A stretch of DNA of 64,000 nt, taken from the NCBI GenBank assembly GCA_011391085.1, contig JAABRD010000014.1, forward strand, positions 37,708 through 101,707, given 5' to 3'. Position numbers and translations under genes: made by a program. Origin of the DNA: Thiotrichaceae bacterium. GTDB lineage: Bacteria; Pseudomonadota; Gammaproteobacteria; Beggiatoales; Beggiatoaceae. The notes beneath the pieces are model-generated. The model did not search any database. It worked only from the letters and a program-made list of their open reading frames with translations, and was not told the origin of the DNA. Below are positions 26,086-35,243 of this stretch, piece after piece; position 1 is the stretch's first letter; every line of letters begins with the position of its first letter.

Positions 26086-26123
26086 AAGAAACTAAGTTTC
26101 TTAAAGAAACTTAGTTTCTTTTT
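26086..26123 (+). terminator. Terminator of the 1363-residue protein gene
   Basis: AAGAAACTAAGTTTCTT (26086-26102) and AAGAAACTTAGTTTCTT (26104-26120) form a 17-bp stem followed by a T run, directly after the stop codon. Confidence 0.75.
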
Positions 26124-26131
26124 CCAAATAT

Positions 26132-26172
26132 AAAAACGGCATACGCCTAATTGGTAGTGTGCCGTTTTTTTT
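26132..26172 (+). terminator. Second Rho-independent terminator
   Basis: AAACGGCA (26134-26141) pairs with TGCCGTTT (26160-26167) and is followed by five further T residues. Together with the hairpin just upstream it forms a double terminator. Confidence 0.65.
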
Positions 26173-26186
26173 GACAGACAAACCCT

Positions 26187-26257
26187 CTGGAGCGCAATAA
26201 GAATTATTGCGCTGTACGTTGCGTCGCAACGGCGCAATAATTCTTATTGCGTTCCAG
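26187..26257. repeat. GCGCAATAAGAATTATTGCGC inverted repeat element
   Basis: CTGGAGCGCAATAAGAATTA and TAATTCTTATTGCGTTCCAG are the outer arms (26187 and 26257), each itself palindromic, around GTTGCGTCGCAAC. A half copy occurs at 42650-42673. Confidence 0.75.
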
Positions 26258-26326
26258 AAAAAATTGTACAACAGGAATTTTTTTACTAATATCTCAATAC
26301 CATAGAAATTTTGGAGAACAATTAAA

Positions 26327-26767
26327 ATGGGAGAAGTTCGTGTCACCACCAAACTCACCAATGCCATCGACGAGGGAATTGCTAGACGAGGACAACTAGA
26401 CCCCTCCAAAGTGCGTAGCTGTGAAGTAGAAGCCATCATTGACACCGGCGCCGTCAACTGTGTACTTCCCCCCTTCATAGCCGACTCACTAGGACTAGCC
26501 CGACCCTTCAAACAAGTTGCCCAATATGCCGACGGACGTCAAGAAGCGGTAGAAGTCACAGAACCCATCCTGTTAGAAATTTTAGGACGTCGAGTCTATG
26601 AAGAATGTCTGGTTTTAGGTGACGAAGTATTAATTGGCCAAACCGCTTTAGAATCAACAGATTTACTCGTTGACTGTCGTGAAAATCGCCTAATACCCAA
26701 TCCTGCCCATCCTAATCAACCAGTGATTAGAATTAGAGAATTACGGATTCCCAACCAAACGAAGTAA
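26327..26767 (+). CDS. Retropepsin-like clan AA aspartic protease
   Basis: A 146-residue single-domain protein. EAIIDTGAVNCVLPPFIADS carries the aspartic protease triad D-T-G-A followed by the typical hydrophobic-L-P loop, and ILLEILGRRVYEECLVLGDE then VLIGQTALESTDLLVD matches the second half of bacterial clan AA proteases (the I-G-x-x-x-L motif). Retropepsins work as dimers, one Asp from each chain. No signal peptide is present, so it should be cytosolic. The next gene starts 6 bases later, so the two are co-transcribed, and its product is exported. Confidence 0.85.
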   Translation: MGEVRVTTKLTNAIDEGIARRGQLDPSKVRSCEVEAIIDTGAVNCVLPPFIADSLGLARPFKQVAQYADGRQEAVEVTEPILLEILGRRVYEECLVLGDEVLIGQTALESTDLLVDCRENRLIPNPAHPNQPVIRIRELRIPNQTK

Positions 26768-26773
26768 AAAATC

Positions 26774-27562
26774 ATGAACTTTTACATCAAACTTGCAATA
26801 CTTTCCTCTTTTCTCTTCTCTAGCCTCAGTCATGGCCAAGAAGACTTTGATCTCTTCAATCCAGACCGTGGCAAACCCCCAGCCCCTCCGCCGGCCCCGG
26901 CGCCCAAAACGCCACCTGCGAACCCGTTTGCACCACCGACTCCACCCAAACCACCAGAACCGCCTCCGCCTCCCAAACCTCAACCACCCCAAAAAGATTT
27001 TACATTACGAGGGACCAGTATCATTGGAGACCACCGGGCCGCGATGTTACAAGCCCCGGATGGAAAAGAAATTATTCAATACTTGGAGGATAATAAACCA
27101 ACCCTGATAAAAGACTATAAGGAATTTACTTTATTGACTGTCGAAGGACGCAAAGTCACCATCAAATACCCTGACGACTCCCCTTGTCGCACCCCCAGTC
27201 CCGAAAAAAAACTCCAATGCAGTGCCGATCAAAAAACGGCAACGTTAGAACTGATGGTACTCGGCGCCCTTCCACCACAACCTCCCATGATGCCACCGCA
27301 ACCGCCGCCTCCACAACCCACAGCTATGACGCCACCGCCTCAGAATCCTCCAACTCCTTTTAACCCCTTTGCGGCAGCCGTACAACAACAGCAAAATCTG
27401 TCACCTGAAGAACAAAAGAGGCGTCAAGAAGAACAACAACGCCGTGCAGAACTGTATAAAAACTTCAAAAGACAAGTCATCAAAGATGAAGACGTCCCAC
27501 CTGGAATGCGCGTGATACATACCCCATTTGGAGACCGGTTAGTGCCTGACACGAGACAGTAA
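26774..27562 (+). CDS. Exported proline-rich protein with GspC/PilP-like core
   Basis: 262 residues. A signal peptide (LAILSSFLFSSLSHG) leads into a proline-rich linker of about 50 residues (PPAPPPAPAPKTPP, PPKPPEPPPPPKPQ). Residues about 75-160 begin LRGTSIIGDHRAAMLQAPDG, a pattern like the homology region of GspC or PilP proteins that link inner and outer membrane parts of type II secretion or type IV pili. A second proline-rich stretch and a charged helix (LSPEEQKRRQEEQQRRAELY) follow. The GspC/PilP resemblance is weak. It follows the protease gene by 6 bases. No other secretion gene is near. Confidence 0.6.
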   Translation: MNFYIKLAILSSFLFSSLSHGQEDFDLFNPDRGKPPAPPPAPAPKTPPANPFAPPTPPKPPEPPPPPKPQPPQKDFTLRGTSIIGDHRAAMLQAPDGKEIIQYLEDNKPTLIKDYKEFTLLTVEGRKVTIKYPDDSPCRTPSPEKKLQCSADQKTATLELMVLGALPPQPPMMPPQPPPPQPTAMTPPPQNPPTPFNPFAAAVQQQQNLSPEEQKRRQEEQQRRAELYKNFKRQVIKDEDVPPGMRVIHTPFGDRLVPDTRQ

Positions 27563-27619
27563 TACAGTCGAAATCATGAATTTTAGGTGGGGTCTGCGAT
27601 TTAAATTATGTTTGGCCCC

Positions 27620-27805
27620 CACCGGCTAAAGCCTCAATGCCATTAAGTTAAGGTACGGTGGAGTGGAGGCTTTAGCCGGCCTTCGGTAGGCGCCCCGCAA
27701 TTTTAGTGGGGGGGTGATGCCTACGGCCGGCCGGCTAAAGCCTCCAGTCCAACGGGATTTTCCTTAACTTAATGGCATTGCGGCTAAAGCCTCTAGTCCA
27801 CCGGT
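27620..27805. repeat. Nested inverted repeat with AATGCCATTAAGTTAAGG ends
   Basis: AATGCCATTAAGTTAAGG (27636-27653) and CCTTAACTTAATGGCATT (27762-27779) enclose GGAGTGGAGGCTTTAGCCGG and its inverse. Same layout as at 13084, 32911 and 39751. It lies between two convergent genes. Confidence 0.8.
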
Positions 27806-27837
27806 GGTGCTTGACTCCCTTTGATCTTAATTCCTCC

Positions 27838-29412
27838 TTAGTCGCCGGCTTTCTTCTTAGAGTTTGGCATCTCCTCTTCTGCGGTCCCTTCCTCCGGCGC
27901 TGGAGAATTCAAAAATGGCAACGGAATCTCTTGCCCATTAAGAACAAATTTGCGGTCTTGAAGAATCGCCACCACTTTATAGTTTCCAGCACCCGCGTCA
28001 ACCAACCATTTCTCTTCCAGGAAACTGTCAATTTGTTGCTGGGCCGTCATCTCCTCTTTCTGAGACTTTGATTTTTTATCAGATTTGGGAGGTGGTGACA
28101 AGAATTTCTCCAACAGCGTTTTACTGATCTGAAATTCCGCTTGTCCATGGAGACCTTCGAGGAGTTGTTCAGTCTTCAGGGAGGTCACTTTTTTGCCTTC
28201 CAGACCGATGGTCATTTCGCCTTGTAACTGACCCTCTTGGGTTTTTAAGTTCACTCCGGACAAACCCAGTTCAGGAGACTTGGCAATGGCCGCGGGGGCC
28301 AGTTCCATGAATTTGCCTAACACGATGATTCCTAACATCTCTTCTGACATTGCGCCACTTTGCATTTGTAAGTTCCGCATCGTTTTTTGCAACTCTTTGA
28401 TAACCTCTACATCAAGGTGACGAAATTCCAAGTTGCCTGTGGAACTCATGTCGATACTTCCCCCTGGGGCTAGATCATTGACCACCAATTGGTCAATTTG
28501 AGTACGCACCGTGTAATTCACCAAATTATCCTGTTCTGCGCCACTGGCACTCACTGACAGGCCGTTCATGGAAAACTTCGAAGTCGTCTTTCCGGTCATG
28601 CCCAGTTGGCCCACTTTGAACATCCCGCTACCCAGTTCCAGACCACTGTCGGTTTTTTCGACACTGAAATTGCCAATCAGGCCGGTTAACTTGACTTCCT
28701 CCTTCTCTTTGCCTTTACTCTCCACGAGGGTCAACACCGGCATATTGAAATTCATCTGGTTCAAGAAAAAATCAGCATCCAGCGTACTGTTGACAGTGAA
28801 AGGACTGACCGAGAGGGAAAACTTACCTTTCTCTTCGGTGGTCAATTCTGCAACGTTCAAACTGGTTTCAAACGAATCGAATGTTTCGGTAAACTTCATC
28901 TGACCTGTGAACCCTTTCCAAACCAGAGATTCTTTCCCTTGTTGGAACAGAAATTCTGGAAACAGCAAGTTACTTTGCCCCTGACCTTGGGCGTCGATAG
29001 TGGTCTGCACCGTCAACGTAGGCAACGCCCCGATCTCTTTTGTCAGTTTTGGAGAACCGATGAGGTTGATTTCGCTGTTGATTTCTAACGGTTTATCATG
29101 TTGTTTTAACAATTCCACCAAACCTTTTTTAAAGGTTTGTAACAACACCAATGGATTGGGCTTAACCTTGGTGGCTAGTGACTTGTCGTCGTTCACGCGA
29201 TGTTGCAACGTGAAACCTTCAATGGGGGCAACCTCTTCAGCATCTTTCGCTTTCGTCTGGGTGTGACCACCGCCTTTGGAATCGGCTTCTGCCAACCAAA
29301 GCGAATTAGTGGGCAACGTGTCGGTTGGATAACTCTCTGCTAACAAAGGCAGAGGTTGAGTGAGGTGACAAGCAAATAAGCCAGTGAAGGCGAGTTTGAT
29401 CGTTTTATTCAT
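27838..29412 (-). CDS. DUF945 (YdgA-like) exported protein
   Basis: 524 residues from the ATG at 29412 (MNKTIKLAFTGLFACH); the open frame extends 25 codons further into MITE1 sequence and should not be used. The N-terminus is a signal peptide or membrane anchor. The body has the repeating beta pattern of DUF945: LTVQTTIDAQGQGQSNLLFP, ESLVWKGFTGQM, and later YTVRTQIDQLVVNDLAPGGS and LEFRHLDVEVIKEL, with a helical AAIAKSPELGLSGVNLKTQE. These proteins sit in the envelope and resemble AsmA-type lipid-handling folds; their function is not established. The C-terminus is charged and low-complexity. Confidence 0.8.
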   Translation of the reverse strand: MNKTIKLAFTGLFACHLTQPLPLLAESYPTDTLPTNSLWLAEADSKGGGHTQTKAKDAEEVAPIEGFTLQHRVNDDKSLATKVKPNPLVLLQTFKKGLVELLKQHDKPLEINSEINLIGSPKLTKEIGALPTLTVQTTIDAQGQGQSNLLFPEFLFQQGKESLVWKGFTGQMKFTETFDSFETSLNVAELTTEEKGKFSLSVSPFTVNSTLDADFFLNQMNFNMPVLTLVESKGKEKEEVKLTGLIGNFSVEKTDSGLELGSGMFKVGQLGMTGKTTSKFSMNGLSVSASGAEQDNLVNYTVRTQIDQLVVNDLAPGGSIDMSSTGNLEFRHLDVEVIKELQKTMRNLQMQSGAMSEEMLGIIVLGKFMELAPAAIAKSPELGLSGVNLKTQEGQLQGEMTIGLEGKKVTSLKTEQLLEGLHGQAEFQISKTLLEKFLSPPPKSDKKSKSQKEEMTAQQQIDSFLEEKWLVDAGAGNYKVVAILQDRKFVLNGQEIPLPFLNSPAPEEGTAEEEMPNSKKKAGD

Positions 29413-29446
29413 AGAGTGTAGTTTTTTTATGGAGTGTAGTTTTTTT

Positions 29447-29561
29447 GGTAGTGATGCAATGTGGGTGGTATACTTCCTCACCCTCACCCCCGGCCCCTCT
29501 CCCAGAGGGGAGAGGGGCCGGGGGTGAGGGCAAACGCTATCACCCAGATTGCATCACTACC
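29447..29561. mobile_element. MITE1 copy with exact 8-bp target duplication
   Basis: Ends GGTAGTGATGCAATGTGGGT and ACCCAGATTGCATCACTACC, with a GC-rich core. GTTTTTTT is found on both sides (29439-29446 and 29562-29569). Confidence 0.85.
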
Positions 29562-29604
29562 GTTTTTTTATGGAGTGGTTGTTTAGCTTTTCTAAACCAA
29601 AATA

Positions 29605-29696
29605 GTCTGAATCAGAATTGACAGAATTTTAGAATTTACAGAATAAAAACTAGGCCATTCTGAAAATCCTAAAATTCTGTCAATTCTGATTCAGAC
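29605..29696. repeat. Inverted repeat GTCTGAATCAGAATTGACAG
   Basis: GTCTGAATCAGAATTGACAG and its complement CTGTCAATTCTGATTCAGAC bound a 92-base AT-rich element. It occurs once in this window. No coding capacity. Confidence 0.7.
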
Positions 29697-29782
29697 AATT
29701 GCATAATGTGCGTAACAAATTATTATATATGGTAACTTATCAAATATACAAGCCCTTTCTTGCCGATAGAGTAAAAATTCTC

Positions 29783-29814
29783 AAGAAACTAAGTTTTTTT
29801 AAACTTAGTTTCTT
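29783..29814. terminator. Hairpin AAGAAACTAAGTTT / AAACTTAGTTTCTT
   Basis: A 14-bp stem with a 4-base loop, same family as the hairpins at 9520 and 26086. It stands alone in a gap, about 330 bases before glgP. A second short hairpin, AAGACTGG / CCAGTCTT, is at 29916-29948. Confidence 0.5.
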
Positions 29815-29971
29815 CCTTCTTGCTTATGGAATAAAATTAGATTATTATTTTACACTACTCTAAAATATACAAAAAATAGAGGATAATTAAACGAGAGGCT
29901 TTTAAGAAATTGACGAAGACTGGCAGTCCTTAAAGGGCTACCAGTCTTGTACTCCTAATCACCGACCATTC

Positions 29972-30113
29972 GGTAGTGTTACGGAGGCACCGTTGGACTA
30001 GAGGCTTCAGCCGGTGGTGGGCAGCTCCCTTTTTGGAGTCATGTACCAACCCCACCGGCTGAAGCCTCTAGTCCAGCGGTGCCATTTTCCACCATTACCT
30101 TTGTCACACTGCC
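29972..30113. mobile_element. MITE1-related element with exact 8-bp target duplication
   Basis: Ends GGTAGTGTTACGGAGGCACC and the inverse ending TTTGTCACACTGCC. GACCATTC is repeated exactly at 29964-29971 and 30114-30121. The core is the GACTAGAGGCTTCAGCCGGTG palindrome, showing that this common palindrome can travel as cargo between mobile ends. Confidence 0.8.
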
Positions 30114-30144
30114 GACCATTCACTAACATCAACGGAACAGGAAC

Positions 30145-32760
30145 ATGCCTGCACAAATCTTTAACCTTGAAGTCACCCCCCAGTTACCCGAAGCGTTGCA
30201 ACGCCTTGAGGAACTCGCCAACAATTTGTGGTATAGCTGGAATCCTCCAGCACGCACTCTCTTTGAACGCCTGGACAAAGAATTGTGGATTCGCGTGGGG
30301 CACAATCCCAAATTATTTCTGCGCAATCTTGATCAACAAGCGTTGTTCAAAGCTGCCAAGGATCCCCTGTTTCTCAACAATTACCAATTGGTGTTAACCC
30401 ATTACGACGCCTATCATCAAGACAAAAAGCGACGCAATGGAGGAGGTCAACTGGAGGAAAATGATTTAATCGCCTATTTTTGTGCTGAATATGGGTTCCA
30501 TGAAAGCCTGCCCATCTATTCTGGGGGATTGGGAATCTTGGCAGGCGACCACTGTAAAACCGCCAGTGACTTACGTCTCCCCTTTGTGGCAGTGGGTCTC
30601 TTCTACCGCCAAGGTTATTTCACGCAACATATAGATGCTGAAGGCAACCAACAAGCTAGATATAATCAAAATGACCCACAACATCTGCCCATGAAGCCGG
30701 TCACCGATTCACACGGTGCAGAACTGCATGTCACGGTACAAATTGCCCATACTCAAATCGTCGTCAAAGCGTGGCAATTACAAGTGGGACATATTACCCT
30801 CTACTTGTTAGATACTGACGTGCCCCAAAATAACCAAGATGACCGGGTCGTGACTCACCAATTATACGGTGGCGACCACCATACCCGCATTAAACAAGAA
30901 ATCATCTTGGGTATCGGTGGAGTACGACTGTTAAATAAACTGGGATTGATGCCTACCGTTTGGCACATCAATGAAGGACACGCCGCTTTCATGATTCTCG
31001 AAAGACTACGTGACCCCGTTGCCAAAGGACAACCGCTTGACCAAGCTTTGGAAGTCGTCGCCGCAGATACCGTGTTCACCACTCACACGGCGGTGCCAGC
31101 AGGACATGACCATTTTCCACCAGACATGGTGATGAACTACCTGGGTTGGTTGGCCCATGACTTGAAACTGTCCCGCGACGCTTTTCTCCTCATGGGACGT
31201 CTCCCCAATGATTCTCCAGACTTCAACATGACGACTCTAGCCGTCAAAGGGGCCCGACATATCAACGGTGTCAGTCGTATCCACGGCCTGGTCTCCTCAG
31301 AAATCTGTGCCAAATTTTGGCCCGAAATCACCTCCGAAGAAAATCCGATCAGCTATGTCACCAATGGCGCCCATGTGTCTTCCCTCTTAGCACGCGATTG
31401 GAGTGAACTGTTTGACCAATATTTGGGTAGCGACTGGAATCAACATTTGTGCGACGAGGAACTGTGGAAACGCATCGACGACATCCCTGACCCCGTGTTT
31501 TGGAAAGTCAAGCAAGCGGCCAAATCCCGCATGTTAGGCGTCCTCCGTGACGTTCTCTCGTCCCAACACTTGCACAATCAAATCAGCCAAACTCACTTGG
31601 AACGTGTCCTCAAGAATTTGGAACCCCAAAATCCCAATATTTTGACCATCGGCTTTGCCCGGCGTTTTGCCACCTATAAACGTGCTACACTGTTATTCAA
31701 CAACCTCCAACAATTGCGCACGCTTATCAGTGACGCGCAACGACCCGTGGTGTTTATCTTTGCAGGGAAAGCCCACCCGGCCGATGAACCAGGGAAGAGT
31801 TTGCTAAAAACGATTTACCGCTTGAGTATGGAACCTGAATATGTCGGTAAAATCATCGTGATCGAGGGTTATGATTTGGGACTCTCGCGACGTTTAGTGT
31901 CAGGAGTGGATATTTGGCTAAACAACCCCGTCTATCCCCTGGAAGCCAGTGGCACGTCAGGCATGAAGGCTGCCTTTAATGGCGCTATCAATCTCAGTGT
32001 CCTGGATGGTTGGTGGGATGAAGGATATGATGGCGAAAATGGCTGGGCGATTAAACCTTCTCCACATAGTCAAGACAATGTTGAACTGCGTGACCGTGAA
32101 GATGCCCGGACGCTATATGAAATCCTCCAAGATGAGGTCATTCCGTTATACTATGACCAAGGACGCTATGGCTACTCCCCAGGTTGGATTAAAACCGCCA
32201 AACGTTCGCTGTCCACCTGTCTATTGCGTTATAACACCGTGCGCATGTTAAACGACTACCTGGGACGGGCTTATCTGCCTGCGGTTCGCCAAGGCAAACG
32301 GTTACGGGCCAATAACTCTGCCAAAGCCCAAGAACTGACACAATGGAAGACCCAAGTTCGGAACAAGTGGGGAGGGGTACAAATTCGCCAGTTAGAATTG
32401 CCCACCAAACAAATTGCTTATGGAGAGTCTATTTCCATCACGGTAGCGGTGCGTTTAAACAATTTACAACCCGGTGATGTCGCGGTGGAATTGCTACTGT
32501 CACGCAAGGTGTATCATCCTGAAGTGTTCGTCACCAGTCAGGTTGGCAAAACCGAGAGACAGAAACCTGAAACTGACAACTACCTAACTACGGCATCTTA
32601 TAAATTTAAGCCGGAGAAGCCTCTGGATAATGGTGAATATCTCTATAATCTCACCTTTACGCCCGACTTTTGTGGCGGTTTGAGTTACCATATCCGGGTG
32701 TTCCCTTTCCACGAATCGTTGACAGATCCGCATGAAATGGGAATGATGAGGTGGGTGTAA
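30145..32760 (+). CDS. glgP: Alpha-glucan phosphorylase (DUF3417-type)
   Basis: 871 residues. It releases glucose 1-phosphate from glycogen or maltodextrin using pyridoxal phosphate. The N-terminal LEELANNLWYSWNPPARTLF is the DUF3417 domain of the long GlgP class. AEYGFHESLPIYSGGLGILA, WHINEGHAAFMILERL and FARRFATYKRATLLF are phosphorylase core motifs, and the cofactor lysine is in EASGTSGMKAAFNGA near residue 605. The C-terminal 120 residues are a beta-sandwich typical of this class. No other glycogen gene is in the window. Confidence 0.95.
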   Translation: MPAQIFNLEVTPQLPEALQRLEELANNLWYSWNPPARTLFERLDKELWIRVGHNPKLFLRNLDQQALFKAAKDPLFLNNYQLVLTHYDAYHQDKKRRNGGGQLEENDLIAYFCAEYGFHESLPIYSGGLGILAGDHCKTASDLRLPFVAVGLFYRQGYFTQHIDAEGNQQARYNQNDPQHLPMKPVTDSHGAELHVTVQIAHTQIVVKAWQLQVGHITLYLLDTDVPQNNQDDRVVTHQLYGGDHHTRIKQEIILGIGGVRLLNKLGLMPTVWHINEGHAAFMILERLRDPVAKGQPLDQALEVVAADTVFTTHTAVPAGHDHFPPDMVMNYLGWLAHDLKLSRDAFLLMGRLPNDSPDFNMTTLAVKGARHINGVSRIHGLVSSEICAKFWPEITSEENPISYVTNGAHVSSLLARDWSELFDQYLGSDWNQHLCDEELWKRIDDIPDPVFWKVKQAAKSRMLGVLRDVLSSQHLHNQISQTHLERVLKNLEPQNPNILTIGFARRFATYKRATLLFNNLQQLRTLISDAQRPVVFIFAGKAHPADEPGKSLLKTIYRLSMEPEYVGKIIVIEGYDLGLSRRLVSGVDIWLNNPVYPLEASGTSGMKAAFNGAINLSVLDGWWDEGYDGENGWAIKPSPHSQDNVELRDREDARTLYEILQDEVIPLYYDQGRYGYSPGWIKTAKRSLSTCLLRYNTVRMLNDYLGRAYLPAVRQGKRLRANNSAKAQELTQWKTQVRNKWGGVQIRQLELPTKQIAYGESISITVAVRLNNLQPGDVAVELLLSRKVYHPEVFVTSQVGKTERQKPETDNYLTTASYKFKPEKPLDNGEYLYNLTFTPDFCGGLSYHIRVFPFHESLTDPHEMGMMRWV

Positions 32761-32774
32761 AATAACTGTGGGCG

Positions 32775-32805
32775 AGATTTGACAACTAAAAAAGTTGTCA
32801 AATCT
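32775..32805 (+). terminator. Perfect hairpin after glgP
   Basis: AGATTTGACAACT (32775-32787) and AGTTGTCAAATCT (32793-32805) form a perfect 13-bp stem with a 5-base A-rich loop, 14 bases after the glgP stop. No T run follows, so termination efficiency is uncertain. Confidence 0.5.
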
Positions 32806-32817
32806 AGGTCCTGTTTC

Positions 32818-32872
32818 AGGAGTCCAAAGCGTAGCTTTGTCCGTGACCTGGCAAAGCTACGCTTTGGACTCC
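32818..32872. repeat. GGAGTCCAAAGCGTAGCTTTG hairpin
   Basis: AGGAGTCCAAAGCGTAGCTT and AAGCTACGCTTTGGACTCCT are complementary around CCGTGACCTGG. A diverged second copy lies at 33221-33276. Members of the dispersed GGAGTCC family. Confidence 0.75.
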
Positions 32873-32910
32873 TGGACTTGAGGTCAAAGGAAAATGGAAA
32901 AATTATGCTG

Positions 32911-33103
32911 AACTAGAGGCTTTAGCCGCAATGCCATTAAGTTAAGGAAAAAAGTCCCCGAAATTAAAATACAGGTGGACTAGAGGCTTTAGCCGGTGGG
33001 TGCAGAACATAATTGAAATCGCAGTGCCCCCCCCCGGCTAAAGCCTCTAGTCCACCGCTATTTTAACTCTTTGGCCATTGCAACTCCTTAACTTAATGGC
33101 ATT
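32911..33103. repeat. Nested inverted repeat with AATGCCATTAAGTTAAGG ends
   Basis: AATGCCATTAAGTTAAGG (from 32930) faces CCTTAACTTAATGGCATT (33086-33103), with GGACTAGAGGCTTTAGCCGG and its inverse inside. The rest of the 581-base gap between glgP and the next gene is made of GGAGTCC repeats and about 120 bases of unique sequence. Confidence 0.8.
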
Positions 33104-33341
33104 CTCCATTTTCCATTGTTTAATGCCAAGGCACAACAGGTGTGGTATGGACGCACTCATTATCAATTTAAACGACAGGATTTGAGTTCTGTTCTCAACC
33201 AATTGTTTGAATATTATGATTTGGAGTCCAAAACGTAGCTTTATCCGTATCCTGGCAAAGCTTTGCCTTGGACTCCTGGGTTTTACACTAATGCGTTTCA
33301 CCCTAGTGGTTATCGGACCACACCGCCACCAGCCCTATACC

Positions 33342-34049
33342 TCATTGCGTTCCTGCCGCTGGAGGTGGCGCGTTGTTTTCGCCGGCTTTGTCTTCCGCAG
33401 CCTTCTCGTCTTCAGATTTAGGCTTTACACCCCGCCGCTTAATATCCCGATACCGCCGCAGATACTCTTCATGTTCCTTATTCACTTTCTCCTTTTCCAT
33501 GGCCTTATCTTGTAAAGTCTGCTTATTGGTCTTGAGACGATACTTGACATCCTCAATGTTTTTCTGAATAGTCTCCAACTGACTTTCAGGAACATCGGGA
33601 TTGTTCTTACTGTCCTCCAGATTCTTCTCCATGTCCTCCAGGTTCTTTTCCAAACTGGTGACAATGGTCTCTATCGAGTGAATGTTGCCATCGATAGAGG
33701 CGATAATAGCGGTACGCGCCCGTTCAATATCTTGTTCGGTACTGAACAGATTCAACAACCCCTGGTCATCCGCATCTTGCTTCTTCTGTTTCTCCGCTTC
33801 CTCCTCCTGCTTTTTCAACTCTGCCAGTTCCTCCGACGTAGGTGCACGTTTCACTTTTTTCGCCAGGAGGCCATCTTTATTAAACTCCTCAAATCCCTCT
33901 TGAGAATATTGAGGCGGCACGACATTCCCGCAAGAAATCACACCGTCTTCATCTTTCCAACATTTGTAATTGTTTTCTTGTGCCAAGGTCGGTTGCGTGA
34001 CTAACCAACTGGCACATAGTGTCGATAGAATATAACCACGTTTCATCAT
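33342..34049 (-). CDS. Exported coiled-coil protein with DUF4124-like N-terminus
   Basis: 235 residues. A signal peptide (ILSTLCASWLVTQPTLA) is followed by YKCWKDEDGVISCGNVVPPQ, a DUF4124-type motif (Y-K-W/C-x-D-x-x-G...) with two cysteines that may pair in the periplasm. Residues about 65-205 are a long charged coiled coil (ELKKQEEEAEKQKKQDADDQ, SLEKNLEDMEKNLEDSKNN). The tail is proline- and alanine-rich. It is likely a periplasmic structural or scaffold protein; no partner is seen. The next minus-strand gene, pip, lies 119 bases upstream. Confidence 0.7.
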   Translation of the reverse strand: MMKRGYILSTLCASWLVTQPTLAQENNYKCWKDEDGVISCGNVVPPQYSQEGFEEFNKDGLLAKKVKRAPTSEELAELKKQEEEAEKQKKQDADDQGLLNLFSTEQDIERARTAIIASIDGNIHSIETIVTSLEKNLEDMEKNLEDSKNNPDVPESQLETIQKNIEDVKYRLKTNKQTLQDKAMEKEKVNKEHEEYLRRYRDIKRRGVKPKSEDEKAAEDKAGENNAPPPAAGTQ

Positions 34050-34168
34050 AAGTATCTCCCAAAAATAGAGTCAACTTTTCCAAAGAAACTCCGTTTTGAA
34101 AAACTGAGTTTCGGTATCTTCAATTCCCAACCGAGTTGACAACTTTTCAACAGTTGTTAACTCTACAC

Positions 34169-35125
34169 TCAACTTCCTAACCGTTGCGCAAACCGGTCGG
34201 TGGCATCGATCAAAGCCGACAGTATTCCAGGTTCTGTCACCGAATGTCCAGCCTCTGGAACAACTATAAATTCTGCTTCTGGCCACGCCCGATGCAGTTC
34301 CCAAGCACTTATCATGGGACAAACCACATCATAACGTCCTTGTACAATCACGCCAGGAAGATGACGAATTTTATCCACATTGTCTAGCAACCAGTTATCG
34401 GTTTGAAAAAAGCAACGATTCACAAAATAATGATTTTCGATGCGTGCAAACGGTTCTGCAAAAGCAAAATCACCAAACTTTTTGATTAACTCCTCATCAG
34501 GCACCAGTTTCATAGTGGTGGCTTCCCAAACACTCCAGGCCCGCGCCGCTGCTAATCTCACCGCCGGATCGGGACTGGTCAACCGCTTCTGATAGGCAAC
34601 CATTAAATCGTCCCTTTCCTCTAGCGGAATGGGGGCGAGATATTCTTCCCAAATATCTGGAAAGAAAAAATGTGCCCCGTCTTGATAAAACCATCGCAAT
34701 TCCTTGTGCCGCACTAGAAAAATTCCACGTAAAATCAAGCCTGTACAACGGTTTGGATGGGTTTGACTATAAGCCAATGCTAACGTACTTCCCCAACTGC
34801 CACCGAAGACTAACCATTGTTCAATCCCTAAATGTTCGCGTAACCGTTCCATATCCTGAACCAAATCCCAGGTGGTGTTTTCGCGCAATTCGGCATACGG
34901 GGTGCTACGTCCACAACCGCGTTGATCAAATAACACCACCCGCCACCATTGCGGATTAAAATATTGACGATATCCGGGGTCTATACCAGCCCCTGGCCCG
35001 CCATGTAAAAATACGACGGGCAGGCCATTGGGATTGCCGACCTGTTCAAAATACAGTTCATGTATGTCAGAGACTTTTAAGCGGCCTTGTTGAAAAGGGG
35101 TAATGGGTGGATATAAGGAACGCAT
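34169..35125 (-). CDS. pip: Proline iminopeptidase
   Basis: 318 residues, normal length for the S33 family. It removes N-terminal proline from peptides. HGGPGAG (41-47) is the oxyanion loop, DQRGCGRSTP follows, and the nucleophile Ser110 sits in GGSWGSTLAL. The catalytic Asp and His are in QGRYDVVCP and VVPEAGHSV. The N-terminal LYPPITPFQQGRLKVSD is family-typical, which supports the ATG at 35125. It has its own promoter region of about 290 bases that is largely repeats. Confidence 0.95.
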   Translation of the reverse strand: MRSLYPPITPFQQGRLKVSDIHELYFEQVGNPNGLPVVFLHGGPGAGIDPGYRQYFNPQWWRVVLFDQRGCGRSTPYAELRENTTWDLVQDMERLREHLGIEQWLVFGGSWGSTLALAYSQTHPNRCTGLILRGIFLVRHKELRWFYQDGAHFFFPDIWEEYLAPIPLEERDDLMVAYQKRLTSPDPAVRLAAARAWSVWEATTMKLVPDEELIKKFGDFAFAEPFARIENHYFVNRCFFQTDNWLLDNVDKIRHLPGVIVQGRYDVVCPMISAWELHRAWPEAEFIVVPEAGHSVTEPGILSALIDATDRFAQRLGS

Positions 35126-35243
35126 GATTGTTTACCTAAAAATGATAGAAACACGGGTGCCAATTTCAATTGGTGATGAAGATGAATATAATATACTGGA
35201 AAATAATTATCAACCTGAAAATGATATTGACTATTGAAAGATA

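Noticed and set aside
25833..26114. Open frame coding an Arg/Thr-rich repeat peptide
   Set aside because: It is the shifted frame of the 21-bp array inside the 1363-residue protein gene.
33105..33238. Possible gene remnant (frame reading ...VWYGRTHYQFKRQDL...)
   Set aside because: About 40 codons with no good start codon, bounded by repeats on both sides; no family recognised. It could be a scrap of a lost gene but I cannot support a call.
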